From Micractinium sp. NFX-FRZ (Eukaryota; Chlorophyta; Trebouxiophyceae; Chlorellales; Chlorellaceae), in contig JAPTJF010000066.1 in assembly GCA_029339195.1 (NCBI GenBank), forward strand, positions 1 to 64,000: 64,000 nucleotides of DNA, read 5' to 3'. Under the pieces are notes generated by a model. The model was given only the letters and a program-made list of their open reading frames with translations. It was not told where the DNA came from and searched no databases. This document shows positions 22,664 to 33,573 of this stretch, piece after piece. The position numbers and the translations under genes were made by a program. The first letter of the stretch is position 1. Every line of letters starts with the position of its first letter.

Positions 22664-24185
22664 ATGATGCCCCTGGGGCATAGAGGACAGCCTCATCCTG
22701 GCCCGGCGTGCCGCTTCACCACCCAAGCGTCTGCCATCCTCATCGCGGGTGCAGTCACAAGGGCGCTAACTCGGCCAGATGTGAGCAGCGCATGCGCCTT
22801 TCACAAAGTGCGGTGCACGGGACGGCCCGCGGTGCGCTTTTGGTACTGTGATAAAGCGCGCGGCCAGCAGCGGTCGCCGCCGGCACCGGGTGCACCCCAT
22901 TCATGCCCCGTGCCCCGCCCAACCTGGCCCTCCCTTGCAGGGCGGCGCACAGTTCCTGGGGGTCACGCTTGCGGTCACCGCATGCGCCGTGATAGCGCTG
23001 GCGCAAGGGCGCTGGGCCCCGCGCTGGCGCCACGGCACCAAGCTGGTCGCCCTCCTGCGCTTGACCGTGGGGCTGCTGGGTGCTGTGCCGTTCCCCATTC
23101 CGGAGCCCCCCAGCGCCTCTTGCCCAGGCTACCTGTGGTACTGGATTACCAACTCGGGGGCCTTGGCAGCTTTCTTCCTGTCCCTGGCCATGAGCCTGCC
23201 CTCCGCTTGGTGAGTGCCCACGGCCATGCTGCCACACCACCCACCCGTCCTGCAGTTGCTGCTTGCGGGGGCAAGCAGGCCGGCAAACCCCGCCGGGAGC
23301 GGGGGAGGAAGGGAGGATGGGGGGCGTGCAGCGTATGGGGGCGTGCCGCAGTGGGTGTCGCGCTGCAGGGGCGCAATGGCGCCGCCCCTGCAAGCCGGTG
23401 CGAACTGCCAAGCGGGCGGGCTGCCGCTCACAACCGGCCGTGAGACAGTGGATGAGACCAAAAAAAAAAACCCACTGGGTTCGCCCCTGCCTGCCCTGTT
23501 GGCACCGGCCCTCAAACACACCCTTTTGACATGACCATCCGCACATGCCACACCACATTCTGTACCCTGCAGCCCCAGCTGTGCGCTGTCTTCCGCCCGG
23601 CCGGCGCGCCTCCGGGCGCCTCCCCACCCGCCGCCCCGTCCCCTCACCCAATTGCACAATGTGCCACACACACCCTGCAGGGCCAACTTTGTGCTGTCTC
23701 TCATCCAGTTGGCAGCCCTTGGCTGGATGAGCGGCGTACGCTGCGGCGTGCTGCTACCTCCCGACGAGCTCCCGCCAGGCGTCAGCCTGGTGTCGGCAGA
23801 CCCCGGCAACTGCCTGCTGCCGCTGGCTGGCGTGCTAGACTGGCCTTTCCACACCACATTCCCGCACGCTATGCTGGATGAGGGCAGCGCGCTGTCCCCG
23901 CGCGCCGCCTGCCTGGCGTGCACGCTGTGGGTGCAGGCGGTGGCGGGGCTGCTGGTGCCCACGGCGCTGCTGTGGGTGCCGTCGGCGCGGCCGCCTTTGG
24001 AGGCAGCCCGGTATGCAGCCGGCGGGCAGCAGCAGGAGCGGGAGCAAGAAGGGGGCAGAGCCCAAGCCTTGCTGGACAGCTGGCTGCGCGAGCAGCCGCT
24101 GCTGTGCACCGTGTTCGTGGCCCAGCTGCTGTGGATCGTGCTGCGCACAGCATGCGCCTACGCTGTGTGGACCCTGCCGACTTAG
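22664..24185 (+). CDS. Multipass membrane protein B, unknown function
   Basis: Exons 22664-22780, 22941-23209 and 23681-24185 keep phase and give 296 aa. Hydrophobic segments occur near residues 17-30, 42-60, 70-88, 105-145 (two helices split by the intron), 205-228 and 265-290. A loop between helices carries an aspartate/proline-rich stretch with three cysteines, and a Gln/Glu-rich loop precedes the last helix. No catalytic or transport motif is recognised. The tandem ATGATG at 22664 is the only good start I see, but a 5' exon further upstream is possible. The intron before exon 3 contains a decoy copy of the exon 3 acceptor. Confidence 0.65.
23540..23600 (+). repeat. Decoy copy of the acceptor of membrane protein B exon 3
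   Basis: The segment with CCACACCACA, CCTGCAG and then CTGTGCGCTGTC resembles the true junction at 23665-23715 (CCACACACA, CCTGCAG, TTTGTGCTGTCTCTC). The copy precedes the true site by about 105 nt. Confidence 0.7.
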
Positions 24186-24663
24186 AAGCCCTGCTTGGCA
24201 GGGGTGCGTGGTGGTGCCTCCCCATGCATCAAAGACGTACTGAACGTTCTCAATCAGCGTTACAGTGCCCGCTGAAGGCGTCCAATTTTGCGCTTCAATA
24301 ATACCTGCTTCCTGGTCCCATGCAGCACTCCTTCCCCCCAATTCATACTTGTTTCTCAGATGTTATGTAAGATGTACCTTTTGAACGACACATCCATGAT
24401 TGTGGAACACATGCGGTTGTCCAGAGCAGGCAGCTGCAGGCGCGCCGGCGGCGCAGCTGGATACTGGTCAGCCACCTCACATGCATGCGCCGCCGCCCCT
24501 TGCCACTGAGTTTATAATACATGCAAGCAAGTGAAACGCACGCAACGCAGCGAGAATACTCCTCCTCCCTCCTCCTTTCCGCCCGATCGCGCGCGCCGCG
24601 CCATCTCACCTTGCCCCAGCTCGAACCCGATTGGAGCGAGCTTGGGACCCCTTCCAGCTCACC
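24186..24663. other. Short intergenic region between tandem genes
   Basis: Carries the 3' UTR of membrane protein B and the promoter/5' UTR of the acetolactate synthase gene. No gene seen. Confidence 0.45.
24366..24370 (+). terminator. Candidate TGTAA poly(A) signal
   Basis: TGTAA about 180 nt after the membrane protein B stop codon; by position only. Confidence 0.4.
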
Positions 24664-27600
24664 ATGGAGCAGACTACGGGCGCGCACGTGCTGGTCAAGA
24701 ACCTGATCGCGCAGGGTGTGAGGCGCGTGTTCTTGCTGCCCGGCGCCAAGATAGACCGCGTCATCGAGGTGCTGCGTAACACAGGTGAGTGCTTGCCTGC
24801 ACGCACCGCTGCTCCCCGAGGGAGCAGGCAGCGCCGCCGCCCTCGCCCGCCGCCGCGTGCACACAGCCCAAGGGGCGCAGGTGCGTGCATACGGGGCTAG
24901 CCTGCCCCGATTCAACGTTGCGTTAGCTACTGGGAAATCACACGAAAAAAATGGGTGAAGACAGGCCAATGCTGGTGTGCACGATGGGCTGAGTGAAAGC
25001 GTCCCAAAACACCCGCCCAACCGCTTCCTGCCATCCTCCTCTGCCCTGCCTTCCTCCCCTCCTTCTCTGTACGGTGCTGATGACCAGCAGATGAGATTGA
25101 AATTGTGCTCTGCCGCAACGAGCAGTCAGCGGCATTCATGGCCGCAGGTGCGAGCCTGACCAATGGCGGAGCAGGCAGCAGGCAGCAGGGCAGCTGTGTG
25201 AGCAGAGAGGCGTTGTTGCATTGGCAGCGGCATGGAACCGCGTGCATGGCAGCACCGGCACGCACCCAGCCTGGAGTGCTGCTGTACCAACCAGCCTGTC
25301 CCACAGCTGCTCAGCCTGCGCCTTGCCGCTCGGCCCTGCCTGCAGGCCACGGGCGGCGCACCGGACGGGCGGGCGTGGTGCTGGTGACGTCGGGTGAGCG
25401 GGTGGGCTGCGCACTTGCGCTGCCTGAGGGCCAGTACGGCGTGGCGGGTGGAGAATGTCCCCTGGTCTGCAGCCCCGCCATCAGCCAGCCGCGCTGGCCT
25501 CCCATAGGTTATCCGGACAGGTTACATCCAACCGCACGCCCTGCTCCCTCCTGCCTGCCTGGCCTTCACCCCTCAACCTTGCACACTCACTGTGCCCCAC
25601 CCCTCCTCCACCCTCTTTGCCCACCCCTTCCCCCACACACCCCTCCTTTCAGGCCCTCCCAACCCCATAGTGTGCTGGCCGACCCTCTGTTTCATGCCAC
25701 AACATACACATTTCTCGGCATTCGCCCTGCAGGCCCCGGCGTCACCAACCTCACACCGCCTTGGCCACATGTGGCGTCGAATTTCCCACACGTCCGGCTC
25801 ACCACCCCCTGCCTCCCCTGCTTCCCTCCCTGTGCAGGCCCCGGCGTCACCAATCTCACCACCGCCCTTGCCACCGCCAACTGCGAGGGTGACCCAGTGG
25901 TGGCGCTGGGGGGCGCCGTCTCCACCTGCCAGCGCTACAAAGCCACACACCAGGTGAGGAGCAGGGCTGCTGCTGTGTCGTGCTGTGTCGTGTTGTGTCA
26001 CGCTGTGTTGTGCTGTGTTGTGCTGTGTTGTGCTGGGTGTGAGCGCCGGCACGTGGGGAGACTATTTTCCCCCATCCATGGGTGCCTGGCATGCCGTCTC
26101 CACCTGCCAGCGCTACAAGGCCACGCACGAGGCGAGGCACAAGGGGCTGCTGCTGTGCCGTGTAGCGTGCGAGCTCTGCTGCCCACAAGCTTGGCCTTGC
26201 ATTGGCTGCCTGCCACCCCTCCTCCCACCACCCTCCTCCCTGCCCCTGCTCTTTCCTTCATGTGCCCAAAGCCTCAACAACTGCGACGCCTTGGGAGCCC
26301 TGCATTCCCCTGTCCCACCCGCCTCCTCCCCGCCTTCATCCCGTCCCCGCAGGGCCTCAACAACTGCGACGTCATGCGCCCCGTCACCAAGTTCAGCGCG
26401 GAAATCCCCCACCCCGACGCCATCTCAGAGGTGCTCACAAACGCCTTTCGAGCGGCAGGTAAGAAAGCATTGCGTGAGTTGAGGGTTGGGGAGAGGGAAG
26501 GGGGTGCGGTGGAGGGGCAGGCTGGGATGGGCATTCAGCAGTGCTCATTGTCGCAGGGCGGCAGGCAGGGGGCTGGGTAATGTGTCTAGGATGGGCGGCG
26601 GGCATGCTGTGGCCTATTAGGCGCTCCGCATGAGGTGGGCAAGGCGTGGTTTGGCTTTGGTTCCCAACCCCTGCCTGCTGTCCCGCCCTGCGCCACCCTG
26701 CTTACCTGCCTGCTGCACCCCACATCGACCCGCCCTGCACCCGCAGAGTCCATCGGCCGCCCTGGCGCTGCATTCGTGTCGCTGCCGCAGGTTGGGGGGG
26801 GGGGGGGGGGCAGGGGGACAGGGCAGCCTGAGCAAGCATCCCAGATGCGCCTGCGGGGCGGCGTGCTCACGGCACAGGATGGGCAGCGTTTTTGTATATA
26901 TATGTATGAGGATGTTCTACCTGCCATCTAACTTCAGATGCACCAAACAGGGCACATGCTGTTGCAGCCGAATATCTACATTCTTGCCAATAACCCGCCC
27001 ATGTTCCTCTGTTCACCCCCCTTTAATCACCCCGCAGGACATCATGGTGGGACCCGCCCTCATGCGCGTCCTGGGGCACTCGCTGCACCTGGGGGGCGGC
27101 CACGAGGACGACGTCGCCAAGGTGGGTGCGGCGCCAGGGGAGTGGGGTTGTTGCGCCAGGGGAGTGGGGTTGATGCCCCAGGGTAGCGGGGTTGTTGTGC
27201 CATGGGCGCTGGGTTGAAGGGCGGGGCAACCTGTGGCTTCTTAGCCCACACCCAAGAGCGTGCTCATTCAACTCGCCGCGCCCATTTACACACGCTCAGC
27301 CAGGCATGCATCCGCTTGCCCCCTCCCCTCCCATCCTCTCCCCTCCCCCCTCCCCTCGTGCGCTGCCCAGGCCGCCGACCTGATCAACGCCGCCGCCTGC
27401 CCGGTGCTGCTCTCCGGCATGTTTGCCAGCTCACCCGACGCCGCCGCCGAGCTGCAGAAACTGCTGCACTGCTGCGCAATGCCTGTGGTGACCACATTCC
27501 AGGTGGGTTGGCGGGCGGGTGGGAGGGACGGTGGGGGAGGGTGGGGGTGGTGTCAGAGGGATGCAGAGTAACAGGGAGCCATGTTCATTGAAAACAGGGA

Positions 27601-30600
27601 CGGAGAACAGAGTGTGGTGCTGCACCGCGGCGCTGTGCCGGAGGTGAGGGGCTGAGGGGAGTTCAACCCCTCGCCGCCGGCACAGCGCACGAGTGCAGCA
27701 CTGCACTCTGTACGCCATTCCCGCTTTCAATGCAGCTGCGCCCCTGCGCCGTGCCGTGGGGTGGCCACATTGCAGAGGGTGGCATGAACATGCGTAAGGC
27801 ACAGGGAATCCCACAGTACAAGTGACGTGACTGCGCTCCCTCGCTGTGCCAACGTTCAGCTCCCTATAATGCCTGCAGGCGCGTGTGATAGTGTCCTTCT
27901 TGCCTCCCTCTCCCAAGCAAGCTGCTTGTCCCCACCCTGACACTACCCTGCCCCACACTTGAACTGCAATGCTGTCGCCGCCTGCAGGGCACCGGCGTGG
28001 TGGGCAAGGCCAGCGGGCTGCTTGACCTGTATGGCGGGCGGGTGGGCCTGGTCCACAACACGCTGGCAGACAGGCTGCTGGACATGGCAGATGTCGTGGT
28101 CTGCGTGGGCTATGTGAGTTTTGAGTTCATTTACCCGTTGACGACAAGCTTATCTTTTACTTTACTGCACACGTGTTGAGTCCGTGCTTTGCCTGTGGGC
28201 CAGTCTGGCTGCTGGCAGACAGGCTGCTGTGCCTTGCTGTGCCATGCTGTGCGGTGCAAGCTCCGACCATGCCGTGCCATGCTGTGCGGTGCAAGATGCG
28301 ACCATGCCGTGCCATGCTGTGCACTGGTGCCATGCTGAGCACTGCATGCTCTTGGCCAAGCTGTGCGATGCTGTGCCACGATGTCCACCCTCCATGTCAC
28401 GCGGTACCGTGCTGTGCCATGCAGGCCATCCTCCATGCCATGCTGTACCCAACTGTGCCATGCTGTGCAGGACCCAGTGCACTATGATGCCGACCAGCGG
28501 AGCGCCCATACGTGCAGGCACATGATGCCCACCCTCCTTGTAGCGCTGCGCCATGCTGTGCCCATGCTGTGCCCATGCTGTGCCATGCTGTGCAGGACCC
28601 GGTGGAGTATGACGCCGACCTGTGGAACTCCGACCGACAGGACCGCAAGATTGTGCACATCGATCTCAGTGAGACGGGCGTCAAATAATAAAGGGTCAGA
28701 GAGGCAGTCAGGGCAGAGGCAGTCAGGGGCAGACGGGGCTAGAGGCAGAGTCAAGAGTCGGGGTCCGAGTCAAGAGGCAGAGTCAAGAGTTGGGGTCAGG
28801 GTCAGGGGTTGAAGTGGGAGTGTGAGCAGCATGAGGGGCAAATGAAGGGGCGCTCCTTGTCTGGCCGGCTGGGCGGGGTTGGCATGCCTGGTTGGATGGC
28901 AGGCAGAGCAGCGTGGGGCGGCGGCTGGGGCTGAAAAACGACCCGAAGCTGTTGAGCTTGGTGAGCGCCGGGGCGTGTGGCAGCGCGGCACAAGGGGGGT
29001 AGAGGAGCAGGGGCACTTAGGAGAAGTCCGTCTTCTTCGTCCGTCTTGTCCAATTAGTACTAGGTGCACGTGGTTGATTAATGCTTGCAGCTTGTTCACG
29101 GACCCTCACACACCCTCTCCCCGCCGGTACCCCCCTGCCCCCCGCTCCGCAGCTGCCGCGGTGCTGGACAATGCGTACGTGCCACAGGTGCGCTGTGCAC
29201 GCTTTGGTCGCATGCGCGCTGCGCTGCGCGCACTGCGTTGCGCTGATCTGTGCATGCAATGCCCCCTGTCCCCCACCCCATACTGCCAACACGTCTGTGC
29301 CTGCTCGCCTGCTGGTCGCGTGTAGGTGGATGTGGTTGGCGCAGCCTGGCCTCCCTTGCCCCGCCCCTCACCTCTTACATGAAAGGCACATTCTGCTGGG
29401 TGCATGCAGGTGGAGCTGGTTGGCGGCATTGGGCACAGCCTGAGGAGCCTGGCTGGGCTGCTGGAGGAGCGCACTATTGCATCGGTCATGGCCTCCTGCC
29501 AGCCGCTGCGGGACTCACACGACGACGTGCTGCAGGTGAGACATGAGGTGTGGAATTGAAAAATATATAAAAATATATCAAAAAAAAAGAAAAATGGGTG
29601 TGCTGCATGTACGAGTGTGGGAAGGAGCACACCATTGCGTTGGCCGTGGCCTCCTGCCAGTCGCTGCGGGGCGCGCACGTGCTGCAGGTGTGATGAACAG
29701 CAGGAACCCGGCTGTGTTGTGTGCACGGTGACCTGCGCGTGACAATGCATGTGCGGGGAGGAGCGCACCGTTTTTTGGCTGCGGCCACGGCCTCACGCCA
29801 GCCGCTGCGGGAGGCGCATGCTGATGTGCTGCAAGTGGGGCTGGAGTGGGTGTTGTTGTCGTGGGCGCTGCCATAGTGGATGCGTTAAGGCCCGGCTAGG
29901 TTGCAGCTGAGGGCCCCGAGGAGCAGCGCATGTGTGTGCATGCGCGCCTTCCAAAGGCGGGGGCAGGGGATGAGGTATGCAGCCCGCCCCATGTGATCTT
30001 CCACCTCTCGCCGCCCGCCCTGCCACCCCTGTGCTGCTCGCCCAGGCGCGCCTGGCCCACGCCCACGACACCGCCTACCCGGTGCACCCGCTGCGCCTGG
30101 TCAACGACATACAGGTGGGTCCAACAAGGAGTGGTGCATCAGAGGGGTAGGACGGGGTGGGCCTGGCCCGCTGGGCGTGCCACTCCCTGAGACAGGTTGG
30201 GATCCCGCCTCTCATGTAAGGAAAGGGTGGCCCAACCCCGTCCCATGGACCTCGCTTCATTGGGAAAGGGCGGCCCACCCCGCCCAGCGCACCTCACTGC
30301 ATCAGGAAGGGGTTGAGTGCATGCGATGGGCAGGGGCGGTCGGGGCAAGACTGCGCGGCGAACCGCGGAGCAGCGAGGGACATTTGCAGAGGGGCATGGC
30401 TGGCCATGTTGCCTGAGGGGCATGGCTGGCCATGTTGCCTGTCCCCAGGCACGTCAAACCCGTGTCGTTGACTTGGCTCTCACACACTTAACGTGCACCC
30501 CCTCCCTTCCCCTCCCCTCCCCGCCAGTCCCTGCTCGACCGCCCTGATGGCGCAAAGTACCAGGCAAGTCGTTGGGCAGCGCTGCTTTGCTGCTGTCCTG

Positions 30601-33573
30601 CTTGTCGGAGAGGGTGTGCACGATCCTGCGAGCATGGGGTCCCACCCGTGTTTACTTATCAGACGTGTTAATTGGCATACTGTAGTAAGCTGGGCTAACC
30701 CTCGTATCCACTGCAGCTCTTCCTGGACATGGGATCCCACCACATCTACTGCGCCCGCTACCTGTACGTGAACAACCCGCGCCAGGTGGGCTGGGCGCCA
30801 GCAGGGCGCCAGCAGGGCACTGCCAGCTGGGCACCAGGCGCCGTCAACAACTGCCTTTCCTTGCGCTGTCAGCAACGTCCTGTCCTCCCCTCCCCAGCGG
30901 CATGCCTGTCTGGTCAAGCCAGGCGGGGGAACTGATCCCCACATATGTGTTTGCACGTGGTCGCCGCCCCCCGCAGGTCGTCATCAGCAACGGGCAGCAG
31001 ACCATGGGCGTCAGCATGCCCTGGGCCATCAGCGCCGCCCTGGATGCACGCGACCCGGGCAGGTGAGCCTGGGACTGTGCCTCAGAGGGTTCTAGAGGGA
31101 CGTACGCCCCAGAGGCACAGGTATGATGAATGATTATTGAGGCATACAGTTCTGCCCTGGATGCATGTGACCCCGGCAGGTGAGCCCGGAGCTGTGCCTG
31201 GGGCGGTTGTAAGGGGAAGTGACCAGAGGCACAGGTGCATTTTAGGAATGGTTGTGGCCAGCAGCGCTGCCCTGCATGCACGCGACCCCGGCAGGTGAGC
31301 CCGGCTGCCACCCGTCTTCAAGAGAAAAGTGGAAGTTCACTTTCCATGTGCCATGTACCTGCCTGTGGCTCCGGGCTAGTCCCATGGATGGTCACTGCAC
31401 ACATGCGTACTTGCCTTGTATGGCCTGTGCGTCTGCTGCCGCCTGCTGGCCGGCACAACGCCGCGTCCACTGCTTGCGCCCGCCAGTGCCTCCTGGCCCC
31501 CCTGCCAGCTGTGCAGTCAGCCGGCTCGGGTTGCTGCCAGTAACCGCCAGACACCCCTCTCTGCCTCTCCCCCTCCCTTTGGCCACCCCTGCAGCACGCC
31601 TCACCACCAGTGGAGCAGCGTCATGTCTGCTCGCCAGGTGGGGGCCCAGCTTGCTCTGCGCATGCCTTCTTTGAACACCACGGTCCTTCTATTAGACGCC
31701 TGCTCCTGCCCCTCGCCGCGCTCCAAAACCCTACTCGCAGCGGACTGCCCCCTGGCACACCCCTATATAACCTGCCCGTTCCTCTCGTATGATCACACGC
31801 CAGCACACCCCTCCCCCCCCCCTCCCACTTTCCCTGCCACTTCCTTTGCCAGTCTGTCTCGTGCCACCGCGTGATCGCAACTCACCGTGATAACACACCT
31901 CACCGCCCCGCCTCTCAGGTCTCCCTGCGGGGCGGCTTCCCCACAGCCAAGCGCATCATTTCGTTGTCTGGGGACGGGGGCTTCCTGTTCTGTGCACACG
32001 AGCTGGAGACAGCTGTGTGAGTGGGTGGGGGGTGGACGGTGGTGTGGGGGGGTAGAGGCGTCAGTGGGGGGTGGGCGGCGGGGTGGGGTGGGGCTGTGTC
32101 AGTGGGTGCGCAGCATTGATGCTGTGTGTGAATCAGCGTCCGGAGTGAGGGGCAGCACCGCCTGGGGGCTGGGCACATGCATGCAGGGGGCCATCGGCGT
32201 TCACTGCAGACCGCATGTTACCCAGATTCCTGACGTGTCGCTGCCTCGCCCTCTCTTCTCCCCTACAGCCGCTATGGCCTGCACTTTGTGCACATTGTGT
32301 GGGTGGACGGGGCGCTCGACATGGTCAAGGTGGGCGGGGCGGGGTGGGTGGAATCTTGCCTCAGTGGGGTGCGGCAGCATGCAGGCACGGGGCGTGGGAA
32401 ACGAAATAATGCGTGCGTGGCGTGCCAATCGCCCATCCACCCACCCACCCACCTGCCTGCCTCCGCTCCTGCCAGTCTGCCCCATTCTGCAGCCCTGACG
32501 GGCAAAGCAGCACGGGCATTCCTACTCAGCTGCCTTCCCCTTGTCCAAAAATTGCTATGAAATGTTCAACAATTGCTATATTATAATACCAATGACGCTC
32601 GGTGCGTTGCTTTTATAGCAGGAAACTTCCACCCTGCCCCGCAGACCCAGCAAGTGAAGAAGTATGGGCACGACTGCGCGGTGGAGCTGGGTCGGCTGGA
32701 CTACGTGGCATTCGCCCAGGCCTTTGGGGCCACGGGTGAGGCGGTTGCCGGCAATGCATGGCGAAAAATTGGAGGCCAAAAACAATCCCATAAATCGTAT
32801 CGTTTGTTAAAAGTCGTTCCCGGGGCATCCACACGACAGCCGCTGGCGCCTTCCACCCAGCCTGCCCCCGCTCCTGCCCCCCTCCCCTCCTCCGCCGACT
32901 TGCTCCGCTCCCGGAACTCGTTGCAGGCCTCTCTGCACCGCCTCCGCCGGCGACCTCCTTGCCTGCCCGCCCCCCTCTGCACCCCCATAAACTGGCCAGT
33001 GTGCTGACCCTTGATTGCAGGCTTCCTCATCACCGCCGCCGATGCCTTCCTGCCCAACCCCGCCCCCGCTCCTGCCTCCCTTCATCGCCGCTTCACTGTG
33101 CTTTCCCTCCCAACAATTCCAGGCTTCCACATCACCGCCGCCGACGCCTTCCTGCCCACCCTGGAGAAAGCGCTGGAGCTGGAGGGGCCGGTCATCATCT
33201 CGGTGGACGTCGACTACTCCCACAACGGGTGAGCTGCTCAATCTAGTAAGAGTCGAATTCAATGGCAGTGGGTGCATATTCATTAAGGGATGTTGCATCA
33301 AGTCCAGCACGTCGTCTGCGCACACAATGGGTGAGCCTCACTAGTTGCGTGATGTTCACGGGGGCAGGTGGGGCGCGCGCGTGCGGCTGTGCGCCTGCTT
33401 ACCCTGCCCGGCCAACTGCCCCTGCTGCCCACCCACGCCCCTGTGCCGCCTGGATGTGCCGCCAGCCCACCTCTCTGCTTCCTGTGTGTACCGCCTGACG
33501 GTACCGCCTGCCCCCTGTACTGCCCCCTTGCAGCGAGCTTTTCAAGGATGCCATCGAAGGCCGCTTCCACTGA
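24664..33573 (+). CDS. alsS: Acetolactate synthase, bacterial catabolic (AlsS) type, 22 exons
   Basis: Exons: 24664-24784, 25091-25147, 25346-25393, 25838-25953, 26353-26458, 26747-26790, 27038-27121, 27371-27502, 27988-28113, 28596-28668, 29153-29187, 29410-29535, 30046-30114, 30528-30563, 30717-30785, 30977-31062, 31595-31637, 31919-32016, 32269-32329, 32645-32735, 33123-33228, 33534-33573. Phase holds throughout: 588 aa. The enzyme condenses two pyruvates to 2-acetolactate using TPP and Mg. The catalytic Glu lies in RNEQSAAFMA; the TPP motif is SGDGGFLF followed by VHIVWVDGALDMV, keeping the second metal-site Asp. Blocks such as GAKIDRVIEVL, DPVEYDADLWN, SNGQQTMGVSMPWAI and ISVDVDYSHN follow Bacillus AlsS rather than plastid AHAS. 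The protein starts directly at the fold, so no transit peptide is visible and a cytosolic location is inferred. Intron 14 begins with GC. Confidence 0.93.
25715..25775 (+). repeat. Decoy copy of the ALS exon 4 start
   Basis: CTGCAG|GCCCCGGCGTCACCAA occurs here and again at the true exon 4 (25838); the decoy loses frame similarity after about 25 nt. Spacing is about 104 nt. Confidence 0.92.
25975..26040. repeat. 10-bp minisatellite in ALS intron 4
   Basis: Repeats of GTGTTGTGCT and variants, directly after the exon 4 donor. Confidence 0.85.
26080..26160 (+). repeat. Copy of the ALS exon 4 end with a broken donor
   Basis: GCCGTCTCCACCTGCCAGCG recurs 170 nt after the true exon end. The donor is changed from CAG|GTGAGG to GAGGCGAGG. 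The following intron sequence (GGGCTGCTGCTGTG) is also shared. Confidence 0.92.
26794..26810. repeat. Homopolymer run of 17 G
   Basis: Lies just after the exon 6 donor of the acetolactate synthase gene. It is a likely site of sequencing or length variation and a potential G-quadruplex on this strand. Confidence 0.85.
28225..28600. repeat. TGCCATGCTGTGC-rich satellite-like tract containing a decoy exon start
   Basis: Intron 9 of the acetolactate synthase gene is filled with variants of TGCCATGCTGTGC. Within it GTGCAG|GACCCAGTGCACTATGATGC at about 28471 mimics the true exon 10 start GTGCAG|GACCCGGTGGAGTATGACGC at 28596, spacing 125 nt. Confidence 0.88.
29320..29850 (+). repeat. Copies of both edges of ALS exon 12 in the flanking introns
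   Basis: Upstream, GTAGGTGGATGTGGTTGGCG (29326 on) mimics the exon 12 start GTGGAGCTGGTTGGCG. Downstream, two segments (about 29622-29692 and 29757-29838) repeat GAG..GCC..GCCTCCTGCCAG..GCTGCGG..GTGCTGCAG, the exon 12 end and donor. Confidence 0.88.
31140..31300 (+). repeat. Two copies of the ALS exon 16 end with intact donors
   Basis: GCCCTGGATGCATGTGACCC and GCCCTGCATGCACGCGACCC, each followed by CGGCAG|GTGAGC, repeat the true exon end at 31045-31062. Both copies carry the donor consensus, so they are real competitors in principle. Confidence 0.9.

Noticed and set aside
28130..28560. Open frames rich in H/A/W/Q in both strands of the acetolactate synthase intron
   Set aside because: They are translations of the TGCCATGCTGTGC satellite and have no coding significance.
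32270..32335. Apparent loss of a metal ligand in acetolactate synthase (WVDGALDMV where Bacillus has WNDSTYDMV)
   Set aside because: Aligning on DMV, the residue that coordinates Mg in this subfamily is the Asp, which is kept; the Asn to Val change is at the preceding position. The enzyme should not be called inactive on this basis.
24664..33573. Acetolactate synthase as bacterial contamination
   Set aside because: Twenty-two exons with algal splice sites and phase continuity rule out a bacterial contig.
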